Shown: piece by piece, positions 34,201 through 46,800 of the stretch
Layout: each line of letters opens with the position of its first letter
How positions within the stretch are numbered: the stretch's first letter is position 1
Source of the DNA: Escarpia spicata
Lineage: Eukaryota; Annelida; Polychaeta; Sabellida; Siboglinidae
Direction: 5' to 3'
Assembly: GCA_963995525.1 (NCBI GenBank)
Contig: OZ023205.1
Location: 61,530,104-61,594,103, forward strand
Length of the DNA: 64,000 bases
Made by a program: the position numbers and the translations under genes
The notes under the pieces: model-generated
Databases searched by the model: none
The model's input: the letters and a program-made list of their open reading frames with translations, nothing else
Told to the model about the DNA's origin: nothing

Positions 34201-35008
34201 GCACACATAGAGGAAAGATTGATTAAAAAATATATGTTATAAAGCATATGGTCATGTGTCTGATTGGTTAGTGTGGCATATATTTTAATTATAAAAAAAT
34301 TACAGATTTTATCATTACTATTAATAAGAATAAAAATTCAAGAAACTTTCTATGCTCTGTGGCTTTTCAGCTATCTACTTCATCTAGCAATATAATTATC
34401 ATGATTGATCATAAAATAACACTTTGAATCTGGAAAGCTAAATTTCAAAATGAGGGAAAGGCATGACATTAAATATACTGTTCAAATTTCATTTCATTTG
34501 AACAAGACATATATTAACGATACTAAAGCAGAAAGTTTAAATTAAACTATTTTTTAGGGTCATCTTTGGTTATGAGAATAAAACACATTTATATAACTAT
34601 ACATACACACTCTGAATTGTGTAGATGTAGCTACTACATATACTCAATTGTGAATACTGAAATACCTACCAATGTATGAAAAAACGCGGATTCTGTACAT
34701 CAGCCAGTGCTCTTTGTCCGGCATCTCCTTCCTCTTCACCCTTGCTGCATGTTTGTCATTAGGCCTGTAACATGTCTATAGATAATGAAATGTTATGATG
34801 ACATTCTGAATTAAGCTAACTGAGAATGCCATAAAAATGTAAAACAGTTGTTATATGTGTGGTCAAATACCAAGACTACAATATTGTGATTACAAAGTAC
34901 AACATTGAATATACTTACATTTGGTTCACTCTCTGTCCAGCTTGCATGGACGATTGCCACAGACTCCTCATCCACAAACAGAACGACAGCATACTCATAG
35001 ACCGGCAT
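31280..35008 (-). CDS. DUF4806-domain protein, seven coding exons
   Basis: The minus-strand exons are 35008-34919, 34775-34670, 34188-34054, 33834-33539, 33058-32899, 32558-32452 and 31420-31280. All junctions are GT-AG, phases agree throughout, and the total is 344 residues. The first ATG lies directly after a TTTGCAG acceptor, so a non-coding upstream exon is likely. The N-terminus (MPVYEYAVVLFVDEESVAIV...ARVKRKEMPDKEHWLMYRIRVF) and the acidic/basic middle (AKKAEETDNVLTEEEERTKRP) are typical of this family. The DUF4806 core spans about residues 187-290: DQLNAKLEESQDLRKKM, VLSSMGGHNVVDMARRIL, LKGRGNKVALSGLKIYRV, HPNLKECELEAAVSSILKHA. The donor of exon 6 (GTTAGG) is the weakest junction. The biochemical function of DUF4806 is not known. 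The domain is common in cnidarian, insect and mollusc genomes, often near transposase genes. Confidence 0.82.
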
Positions 35009-35523
35009 CTGCAAATAAACACAATTAATACAAATATACAAAATAAATCATAAAGTTATTCTCATGTGATGGACACAATCATGGCTCAGTACATGATGAT
35101 TATGATGGTGTGAAAACATTATTATAAATAATTATGATATTTAGTACTACAGGTACTTACATTTTCCTAAACAAACAAATGTAAAGTACACTTAACCTAA
35201 TGATTAGTACAACATGCTTGTCAAACATGCAAAATTTTACTGTCAGATTTGCTGGAGGGACCATGCAGTCGTTTTACTTGGATTACCTAGATTTGGTAAT
35301 TTTATTTTATTATAAATAGTAATCTATAATCTAATGACATGATCATAACTACCTGTAGTAAGGGCTATATTTATCTGATTCATTTTACCCCCATAATCAA
35401 ATTCTACTTTCACCTCCCTCTCACCGTTATTGATTAAAATCGTTACCCCTCCCCTTAAACATTAGAACTTAAGACCCCCATCCCATAATGGGAGGACCAA
35501 AAATATGCATAGCAAACTCACAC

Positions 35524-36735
35524 TTAAAAATCATGAAGTACTGCCAGGCAGATTGACTTTCCCTGGTTGCACTTGATGAACATTGCCTTCGTAGCCAGTT
35601 GTCTCAAAGGTAGCAGTTTCATGCAGCTATTTCTGTGTTGGACAGTAACTGTGCCAATTAAGCTTGAATCACAGGGTTGCATGAAGAGTGGCTGAGCATT
35701 CTCATAGACTCTGCACAAGTATAGCTGGTCTCCGGTGTCATCTTTCTCATTGATCCCAGTGATCTCGCAACACGAAGTGTCATTCAACAGATATGCATTG
35801 TTTGGTCTTTTCAGTGATACTTTGTCATCTAAAGCAAATTGGTGAATGCCACTGGTATGCTGTGACTCTCTGTGCCTCTTCACAATTTGTGCCACTGGGT
35901 TCTTAGCTGAACGCACCATTTTCAATAATTTCTGAAGATAGTTCTCGAAAGGAAATGCAGAACATGGGTCCGGGCTACCAAATTCCTCAGCATCTTTGGC
36001 CAAGTGTAACAAGCTATGCACATTGTACACAAGAAATCCTCTGCCGTACAAGTCACCACTTTTGTTAACAAAATATTTCAGCAGTTCACATGCATATTGG
36101 CTGCGCTGTTGTGTCAACTTTGGTGATACAAGAATACAAATGGCCACACTCAGCACTAAGAAGTGATTATACAACTCCTGTGGCAAAATGCCTTTCAAAA
36201 CAATTTTTCCTGTGTACAAAAGGAATTGTCTATACTCCGTTGCTTTCCACCTATCTACTTCATCTAGACTGCGAGGTTTTCTTGCAAACAATTTTGGCAC
36301 AAAACGCTGCAAGTTCAACAATCTTTAGCTGATTTCCTGAACCTGATGGGCCAAAATTCGGATTTCCTTCTTTCCCCTGATCCATGCAAGAAGGCAGGCA
36401 GACTTGATGCATATAATCCACAGGGAAAGCCTGTATCATGTCGATGAGAAGGTCACAAAAGGGTGACCTAGCTGTGATGGTGATGCACAGGATTTAAGTA
36501 ATTTTAACTGGTTTCTGAATGACTGACCAGTTCTCAACTGAAGATTGTCTCTCTCTTGATAAGTCATTCGGCCAGTGTAGACACCTTTTTGACTACACTT
36601 ATCACAACCGTAATAGCCAGAATATAACTTGATTGCCTTAACCACTGCTTTAGCTGCACGGTGCGTCACAGATATAGTACAACTCAGAGATTCGAATGCT
36701 CTGTATAAACTATAAAAACAATTAGGTCTACTCAT
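35524..36735 (-). pseudogene. Decayed tnp2/CACTA-like animal transposase
   Basis: On the minus strand it starts in a region with KAIKLYSGYYGCDKCSQKG and GRMTYQERDNLQLRTGQSF, a zinc-binding block before the catalytic region. A frame break follows, then SPFCDLLIDMIQAFPVDYMH (the transposase Asp-containing FPxDYMH motif). Another break and an in-frame TAA at about 36328 come next. The last open frame reads NLQRFVPKLFARKPRSLDEVDRWKATEYRQFLLYTG, YNVHSLLHLAKDAEEFG and SAFPFENYLQKLLKMVR, which resembles the DUF4218-like part of tnp2 transposases. The N-terminal part is missing. It lies 515 bp upstream of the DUF4806 gene in the same orientation, so the two may have come in one element (inference). 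Confidence 0.75.
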
Positions 36736-36739
36736 ATTT

Positions 36740-37764
36740 GACGAGTTCGTTCGAGAGCCAGTTTCATTCGTTACTCTGATTTAGTTGGTTAAATAACTCA
36801 CCAGGATTTTCCGGGAGTCTCCTAGATTTGTCACGAAACGTCATTTGTCCATCCCTATTCCTGGCAGATATAGCCGTGCTGTGGGAGCCACGAAAACGGT
36901 ATGACGTACAAATGTCCGTGTCCCACATCAAAGTGTACTTTACTAGAAAGCCCAATTAAATATAATTATATACCCGTTTGATCTTTCTCGTGACTGCGGC
37001 TGAAATTTGATGGGTATTAAAATGATTATTTCTACTTCCCAATCAGTACATGTAACATATGAGCCATGATTAGTCCAATTCAAAACAGCCGAATCTCGAA
37101 TGGCAATGTGGTGATTGGCTTAACGTAAGTAGCTTCAGCGTTCTGGTAAGACGATATAAATTTATATGCCGGGGGTATATTGAAATTGGTGCAATCAGTA
37201 GCGCCCCCTGGCAGGTATACGTCGGTGGCAGTTCAGCGCTGCCGCCTCTCTTGCATTCGTGTAACTGTTTATGAGTGGCGCCACATGGTGACCAGTCTAT
37301 CTTACGTGTTCACCAGATGGCGCTAATATTGTATAAAATGTTGCCCTTAGTATTAATTTTGACGTGTGTCGCTATATGAAATTAACTGTAATGCAACTCA
37401 CTGTACTATGATAATCCAGATTAAATTTTTATTTATAGTTAACATAAAATAATTTTCCAATTAACGTTTTATGTTGCGTAATTGTAGAAACTATTGGCAG
37501 GGTTAGTGAAGTATTGCCTCGATTAGTGAAGTATGTGACAGTTGTCAGTGACAATGAAATATATAATATACCGGGTCTGTGTATTATGTTAGTGTGTTTT
37601 ATGATAAAACACATATGTGCATGCATGTTCTTTTTACTAAGTCGATACACACACTAATACAAACTAACTATATGGATAATAAGTATAATCCACGGGTAAT
37701 ACTGACCATGTCTATGTTGTCAGTTATAATTTTAGTTCGTTGAACATTTCAATGTGACACCAAT
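36740..37764. other. Region between decayed transposase and NDUFA10
   Basis: No supported exon. The 63-codon minus-strand frame at 36764-36955 has no recognised domain. The right part is the upstream region of NDUFA10. Confidence 0.4.
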
Positions 37765-37786
37765 ACTTCCGGTGAGAGGAAGGTCA
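37765..37786 (+). promoter_or_regulatory. Ets (GABP/NRF-2-like) and nuclear-receptor half-site near NDUFA10 start
   Basis: ACTTCCGG (37765-37772, reverse CCGGAAGT) and AAGGTCA (37780-37786) lie 70-90 bp before the NDUFA10 ATG. In animals, GABP and ERR-type factors often control nuclear genes for oxidative phosphorylation. Use here is inferred from position and motif only. Confidence 0.35.
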
Positions 37787-37852
37787 CATCGCCGGGAGAA
37801 GTCGGGCAAAAAGTGGTGTTTTATTTGCTAAATGTAACGCAAATCCTTCAAC

Positions 37853-40800
37853 ATGGCCATGGTAGTTATCCGGACGGCGTTCGCCAGAACAGCCGCAGTG
37901 AAAAACTGTGCAGGCAGGGCGACATTACCGTTGCTGTCGGGAAAGGTTGGGGTGCCTACCATCCAAGTAGCGACGATGCGAGCGACGTACGGCGAGAAAT
38001 ACCCGTACGAGAAACCCTGGCCGTACGAGCAGAAAAAATTCAATTTATTTCACGAGATTGTCATGATGGAGAAGTCTCTTTTCCGTATGAACGAAAACAG
38101 CAAAGTAATTATAGTGGAGGGAAACATCAACGTTGGGAAAGCGAAATTTGCCCAAGAACTCGCAAAGAACTTTGATTTGAAGTACTTTCCGTCGACCCCA
38201 GACTCCAACTGTTTCACATATGATGGATTTGATATTCGCTCTGTCGATGGTATCCTCTCGCCGGGTGCACGCAGCTATGATCACGCCGACTTTCTTGCTG
38301 ACCTGCATCCGGAGAAGGGCATTATGGGAAGACTACAGCTGATGTGGTTGGTCGAGAAGTTCATGACCTACGGACGTGCCCTCGAACATTTGTTTAATAC
38401 TGGTAACTATGGTTATTCGTACTTCACACTACGCGATAATGTATGTTTGCAGTATTTAAAACAATCTAAATGTTCTCTTCGTACTTCACACCACGCGATA
38501 ATGTATGTTTGCAGTATTTAAAAAATCAAATCTGAACAGCAATTAATGTTCTCTTAGGTGGTTTACTTTATAATTCTGATATAAATGCAATGAGTTGTAT
38601 TGTGAAAAAAATATTGAGGTGCATTGATAAAGTGTTATGTAGATCCTAAAAGATGACAAGATATTGTTGTGGTGTGACCCCGGCAGTGTTGTGTTTCAGG
38701 TCAGGGTGTTGTGGTGGTGCAGTCGGTGTTCAGCGATGAAGTGTTCAGTGAGGCCCTCATCAGGATGGGCTGGCAGAGCAGGACATGTAAGTAAATGGGT
38801 TTTCATCTGGTACACTGTCAGACCAGAGTAATTACACTGCAAATTTAATTGGTTACAATTACTCATTCAAAATTAGTGTAAGCAAATGCTGTATTTATGC
38901 ATGTAATTAATCATGATTACAATTAACGGGATGTTATTTGTGAGTGTAGTCAGGATTGTGATTAGTTTGGCAGTGTAACTGAATGCAATTACTTAGCCCT
39001 TTTGACCATTATACGAATGTATGACATCTACCTCGAAATTGTCAACAGTTATGCATGATTACAATTACTGCATATAATTACACCACCTCTGCCAAGTAAT
39101 TATAAATCCATATTTTTTAGTTGAAATTCTGTATCTAGAACAGTATGGTATTTTGTATTGGTTAATCAGCCCAAAGTATTCCTGTTATATATATATAAAT
39201 ATATATATAAACTATAAACAAAAAAGAAAAGCAACACATTAGAGACTTCAGGAACACTGCAGCATGTGATTTATGTGTAAAATACGCACCATGACTTTTG
39301 CTAAATTTTGAAAGAATTCCTATATCACCATGTATAATATGTATCCTGACTTTTGACATCAATCCCCGATTTCTCCGCTTCTAAAATTTTGCCTGAACCC
39401 GTGAATCCATCTCAGAATCGTAAACATGTCACCTACGCAAGTTACTGCATTGCTGCCGGCTTGTCGCTTGCTAGTGACTAGTGTGTAAGCACTACGTAAC
39501 TTTTGTTGTAGGCTTGTAGCATGACAATTGCGCAACTGATTAAATCAGCGCTTGCTAGAACTTACATTGTGTTATTCTGATTTCACTTTTAAATTAACAC
39601 CAAATTCTATTTTGAAATGCAACATGCAAACCTGGTACTTTCAACTGCGAAGCATACATGCCAGGCCTTGCCATTAAGGTTTTGAATCCACTGGCCCAGG
39701 GGGCCAGTAGATTTGAAAAGTTAGTGGCCCGCCTGTGAAAGTTACTGGCCCGGATTTTGTGTTACCATCAAAAGTACACTCATTCTGAGGTGCAAAACAT
39801 TATTACCCGGGTAGTCTTTTTTTAAATAATTTTACCAACAAAGTTTTTAGAAGTTACTATACACATATTGATTGTTCAAAGTGAGATGTCCAAAGCTAAC
39901 AATATTGTAATATTGTTCTTTTTAAGTGTGTACTCAGATGCATATATACAGTATTTGCCAAGTTTAAATAAAGTGTGGCCACTGTGACGACAACTAGTCA
40001 GTCCGAGTCGGTAGTTGTGTTGACGCTACTTTCTGAAGGTCAATCAAGGCATTAGACTATTTCACGGTTCATTCGCTAGGTGGCACTACCCAAAGTAGGT
40101 GGCCTTCACGTTGCCCTTGCTGACGCAACATTACATTTGGTTTCTGTCACTTTAGTCACCAGTAAAATTTGGATTTAAGCTGTATTCCTTTCATATATCT
40201 AGAGAAGAAAAAGCGTGCATAACTCTACAGTCGAGGCAGCTTCCAACCACCGTACTAAGTGTGTCCAAGTGACGCAGCGGGACTTTAAAAATGGCGTCTC
40301 TCGTCATAAAAACCTTCGCTGCCGGTGGTTAGAAAATGTATTCGATGGCTTTGCACGCCGTCGTCTGCATGATAAGTGTTGGAGTTTGGACTCATTATTG
40401 ATCAGAATTAGTATCTGAGTCGGGTCTAAGAATTCTGGCATCTGATAACCGATCATGCCGTGACCGCCTCTTTGTCTCGGCAGTGTTCGGGAACCGGAAA
40501 CCAGTGGCCCGTCGGGCCAATAAAATATAAGAACTGGTGGCCCGAACTGGCCCGACAGCTTCAAAAAAGGCGCCGGGCCATCGGGCCAGTGTTAATGTCG
40601 AGGCCTGCATGCACTACATTTGTTTTTATTTACAATCACAACACTTGTATTCACAACTTTAAACATGGAGTTGACACTCAACCCGTGACGCGAGCATCAT
40701 TCACGTGATTTTGACATCACGCCGACTTTGGTAATATTACTAGTTTTCCAGCAGCATTATCCTAGTCTGCAAACATTAATAAATTGGTCAGATAATTTTT

Positions 40801-43800
40801 TTTAGCCTTTTCACCATGTATCCATATACGCACCCCAACTTTTCAGTAAAAAGTGAAGGGAAAAAATGCATATTATACACAGAAATTTACGGTAGCAATG
40901 ATTGTAAATGTAATGTTGGTTGATATCTCATAGTCTTTAATACTATATAACCAATTTATTAGTTGTCCCAGAGCAAACAGATTACTACAGATGACCGATG
41001 TTGGAATTCAAACAGATTATCCAACTACTATTGGTTTGTGTTGTCCATTGCAGTCAGGAAATACTACAATGACCTGAAGGACAACAGTGTGGTGGAACTG
41101 CTCAAGCCTCACCTCACCATCTTCCTTGATGCTCCTGTCGCCACCATTAGGGAACGTGTCAAAAAATCATCTAACGTAAGTAATTAAACATGTCGGCAGG
41201 CACAATTCAAAGAAATGAGAAAGTTTTAAACTGACTTAGATCTGGTACCATATTCAGTTGTTATTTATGTTATTAATTATAGGCTTTCAGATGTGACAAA
41301 TAAGTAAATCTAGATAATTTTTCCAATATAACAACTTAATTTTGCAAGTAAGAGGTCATTCAGAATTTATGACATTAATGAAAACGTACAAAGAATACTT
41401 GTTTTCATGACCCTTTCATCCTGAAAAGTACTGTAAATATGTTGATTTTGTTGGGGATATTTACATTGGACAACGAGAGCAGTAGTTCACTGAAGCCCAC
41501 CAAGTGCACATTAATAATAACAATCTAGTTAAACAGATAACCTAGAACACAAAGAACAATTCCACATGTCAAGCAATATTTAAATGCAGGTTTAAATTCC
41601 ATCTTGAAATGTTCCATTGTTCAATCATGAAGAGAAACTTAAAATGGTAAGTGCACTGCAGGTTTAGACAGAAAGAGTTGCCGATAAAAGCTGGTCTCTG
41701 TGAAATGCTAGAAAAGCTGATGATACGTTATTTGTTCTTCTTGTACTGTCAAGACAGTAGCCATAAAAGAATGTTGTTGCATCATTTAATATGTCAACAT
41801 TAAAGCAGCATATGCTGCCTCCCAATCTCTCCCCCTGCATACAGAATGTACGCTTCTAATAATGTCAACCATTTTGAACAACCTGTAAACAGTTGCAAAG
41901 GAAACATATACATATTCTTGAGAAACAGTTAAAATTGTTTACATTTGGTAAACAACACAACTGATTTTATTGAGAATTGATAGGATTTATATTTGATCAG
42001 CCCACCCACACAACCTTGCTGCATTTATGAGAATGATGACATCACTGTATGGGAATATCACATCACATTTTCCATCAGCTAACCTGCAATCATACTAGAT
42101 TACAATGCGAGTTGTGGATGCTGAGTACTCAGTACTTTTACTGTCATCTGTTTAACTTGAATGTTTCCAAGTTGGCTGTATCATGTTTTCAATGCGAGCA
42201 GAGGAACATCATTTTATGGGGGTTAATTAGATGGTTCCTTGTCCACAAACTCTGTCATATGATTGGACGTTGTCAACAGCTCTTCATGAATTTACATAAT
42301 AATGTTAGGATGATATTTATAAGATAATGGTCAAATTATATAAAATTATTATTCATTGTGTGTTAGCTGTTTATGGATAACTTATTATGCGCATGTATCA
42401 AAAAAGCACCAGAAATGCTAGGATTCCAAATGTATGGAAGCGGCATGCAATTGTGGTTAGCAGATGCAGCATGTTGGATGCAGAATGCATTTTGTGTGAT
42501 TCCATATAACGAAACTTAATGTGTGTTGTTACTCTTTTCTGCTAGATAATTGCAGATGGCTCATTGCATTGGTCCATGCGACTCCATACTACATTGTTTG
42601 TTTATAGAAGAGTATGGCATGACAATCATTATTGTATAAATTGTTACAAATGCAAAAAAAGAAAGCAATGTTGATGTGTTCAAAGAATACTCCAAAAGGG
42701 TGTTAGTATGGAGTGTACAATGATCCCACCGAAGTGTTACAACGTGATGGGGAAAGCTAAATAAGACTAGTTTGTCCAGAGAAATACTTCTTTTGCAGGA
42801 TTTTCCCATCCAATTCATGTGCAGATACGATTTGAAGCTCTATGAAAAATGCAGAATGTTGCATAATTTTATGGAGTCAATCTTATTAATTTTTACTATA
42901 TCCTTTTTTTGTATAACACTTCCACAACATAAATATGGAATCCTAGCTGTATGCAGATGTGATATATATAATTAATGTTAGTTTGGCTTCATCTTAGCTG
43001 GATCATTTTCAGCCGCTGGAGGCAAACAGCGCAGTTCTGTCTGATAAATATCTACAGACGCTGGAAGACATCTACAAGGAGAAGTTCCTGTCAAAGATGA
43101 GGTAAGGGATGACTTGCATTATTAGTTGATTTAAAAGTAAAAAAAAAAATTCTAAGCTAGGTTACAATTGTGCATTGTGATTGGTTCATTGATAACATCC
43201 TTCATCTAATTTCGACCTGAACTATTCATTGACTGACATGTCCACTTTCAATTGACAGTAGTTATACTTTATAAAAATGTTCACACAATAATGTGTTTAA
43301 TTGTTATACAACTAGTAAACAGTGTATTTGCTATAAAATATGTAAATTTAATCAAAATCCCGGGAGACAGGAAGTGCGAGTGTACATGCTTGGGTGCACG
43401 TCTGTTGATTTATCATAAGACATACGTCGCACAAGCTGTCAGTGGTGGACGAACACACAAATTACATACACGTCACACACGTGCAACTCTAAGATGGCAA
43501 CATGTATCAAAGAGACGGAATCGGCATGTCTACCAAAACATTAGGCGCTCAGTCGACAGAAGATGATTCACGACAAAAATACGTAACTCGTGACTGGCGT
43601 CTACTGATAGCAATGCTATCATTGGGAAAGATCAGATCAATCATTTAATTAATTGAGCAGTGCTAAGCAAACGGTCATCGCGCTATCCCAAAGACATCAT
43701 CTGTCTGTGCTGAATGAGCCCTCAAATAATCAAATTCAAAACCTGCCTGTTTAGCCACCTGCAAAAGCCAGCAAAGGGAGTGATTCACCGAGACGTCAAG

Positions 43801-46800
43801 TCAGACATCAGAGCGCTCTTCGTTATTTTGACCCTACGTGATTGTGAATATCACATTATTTCAACCCTTCGTCTGCACTGTTAGAAAGGTCTACGTGATT
43901 ATGACAACATGCCCAACTTTGCGAATTAAACGAAAGTCGCTCATATTAGAAATGTGCCACCTTGTGGGAAAGTGGAAACAATACAGTAAATTGTTATCTA
44001 GACAGTATCCGCAAGGTGGTGCCAGCGGTGGTGTTACTGTATTTTGCGTTTTTGTGTGGTTTCACTTCTGTAAAAGGGGCATGTCTATTAGGCAATGTGC
44101 GTCTATAGGGGATAATACGGTTTGCATACATAGTAAAGCTACATATAATATTATAAATTACAACATTGTACATACTTACAACCCCGTATATATGCACATT
44201 TAATGTTATATACATACCACTAGTGTATTGTGCTGCACATTGTTGAACATTCTCTTAGCTCCGTGGTTTCATTGTCGAGAGTTGTGTTTCCACAGGATGA
44301 GCGGTGAGGTGGTGGAGATTGACTGGACAGAGCCAAGTGATGCGATGGACATGGAAGTGGTACGTATTCTCACTGGACGCCTTTTCATAAGTTCATTAAA
44401 AATACTCACCAGATAAGGCCATTGAAAAAACATTTGGACGTGTTTCGCTTTTAGACATTTCCCCAAATGGACACAGTGCAGCTACTAGGATATTACATTG
44501 TTTTCAAAGAGAAAATAAAGGTGTTAAATAATTTAAATATTCTGCAAGTGATTTGAATTAACTTATATCACATTCAGTCGCACTTTGTTGTTTGTTTGTT
44601 GGAAAGAAACCCTTTGTATATGTGGTATTTTGTATAATATTGGTAGAATGTTTTATATATAATTAAATTGCTTAGTAGATATTAAATAGATAATTATACG
44701 ATTACATTGAGGGCAGATTTCTGAGGAGATCCAGAATCTCGTGCTGGAGAATAACGATAAAGAAGACCCGAAGTTCGGTGATTGGTTGAACATGAATGAC
44801 GACATGGTCGCGGCCGAGCGACGCAGGTATGACTACACGTTACTTTGATCTTATCTTGTATCATTTAGATATCACAAAATACAAATGTACAATACAGTCG
44901 CCCCTCATTATAATGCGCCCCGTTGTAATGCGGATTTGGTTATAACGCGATCGGTCGTGGACCCTGAATTTTTGTCGCCAGGGGGAACTGAGCGCTATGG
45001 CAAACTATATTACTGCGGTAATAACTGTCACTTGTCTTGTGTGAAATTATCCTCGTCTTTGTCCGCTACATGTGTATTTTGAAAGACTACTGTAGTTGGC
45101 AGACAATAAATTTAACTTTGCTGTTGTTTGTTTTGCACTGCCAGCCATATCAAAGGCATCAATTTCTTTGACCATGGTCAATTAACTTTAGCCACAGGAA
45201 ATGTGAAGTATTTGTTTGTTTTGCGCCAAAAAAAACGTTTTAATCCAGCTTAGTAGGGAAGATCAGTGGGCTAACATACTTCATCAACCGCATATGAAAT
45301 GGTGAATCGCAATATTATTCGGCACGGTAAATGTGCGTTCTAAATTGGTACTTTCATATTGATTAAAAACAAAGTTCAGCCAATTGTGAGCGTATTTATT
45401 ATAGTTTTAATTCTTTAGTCAACTCTAGCACGGCGTTTGTCAACTGTTTTGCGTATTTGGCTGGTGAGTGCCATGTTATCATTTTAGATCTTACGGCAAC
45501 GGTACCATATTATCGTTCCGTTGACTGTGGCCTGTTGGTCCATAGTCTACTTTAAAACTGTACACCATTTGTGAATTTTATTCAGTTCAACATTCAACAG
45601 TGTATGTATGACATTTAAACATAATACACATTGATGTTGGCTGACATCTTAATAAGCTTCATAAACTGCATATAGACTGCACGGCCAACACATCGACTGT
45701 GGCTTCGATGGGGTTCTTGGTGCAGTGGCCGTGACAGTCATCGTCGTAGTGCCCCTGGTAGCAGATACGGGAACCCGTTATCGCACCCCGCTTATACCGC
45801 GGATTCATTTCATGGACCCCGACTACCACACTATAACGAGGCACGACTGTATTACATGAAATCAATAACATTTATTTTCCCGTCCCCTTCCTTCGTCACT
45901 TGTATCTTTTTAACCACTTCCTGAACATGAACAAAAGTTCGCATCTTCAGTGATTGCGATAGGGTTTAAAAACAGGGTCCTGGGACCCTATGGGCCTGAA
46001 AAAATGGACTAAATTAGTGTGTGGCCTCGATCTCTTTTTGACTTCTTAGCCGCTGGCAATGCCATGATGTCAAAAACGCTGACCTGGCACCACACAAAAG
46101 TCGTTCTACCTAGTTTCAGAATTAGCCGTCACGCAGTACTGACGCACATTAGTGGGAACTACTAAACAGTGTTCCATTTTTCAGTTTGGTCGCTAGGTGG
46201 CGGCACCATTTTGTTGTGAAATGAAAGTGCGGTTGTTGACACAAAATTTGAATATCTGTCATATTTCTTTGTAAGCGACCTGTCTAGCGTGGGACTAGAA
46301 ATAACTTTGAAGAACCATAGAATTGCATTGAAGGGACGCACTGAAACTTGAAAAACTGCATCTGTGGTACGCGGTGAAACTTTAAAAACCGCGTCCCGCC
46401 TTGGAAAAACTGTAATATCGCCCCAAAACAGCATCAGAGCAAACACTGCATGTTTTATTATGTAACTAACAAATATCGTTAAAGTCGTCCTTTGTAGCAA
46501 AGCTGCGTGCAACGCAGCACCATGGTGAATTGAGATTGGAAAAATAAACAATGTTTTTTGGAAAAAAGTATTGACATTTAATTAAATAGCGGCTAACCCG
46601 TATCACAACAAATTTCATATAGCATCCTGTGTCAACATTTTGAGATCATTCTTTAGAGACAGGAAGTTACTTCAATAGCAGCAATGGTGCAGCCTGGTCT
46701 CATCAATGAGGAATGGCCCTTGCATGTTTTTGGGAGGTAAATGTGTGTTCAAGAAGATCTCTGGTCGTTGGTAAAATGTACTGAAATGTTTTTCATGAAT

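Noticed and set aside
36764..36955. Minus-strand 63-codon frame as the transposase N-terminus
   Set aside because: It has no similarity to the expected N-terminal region of tnp2-like proteins.
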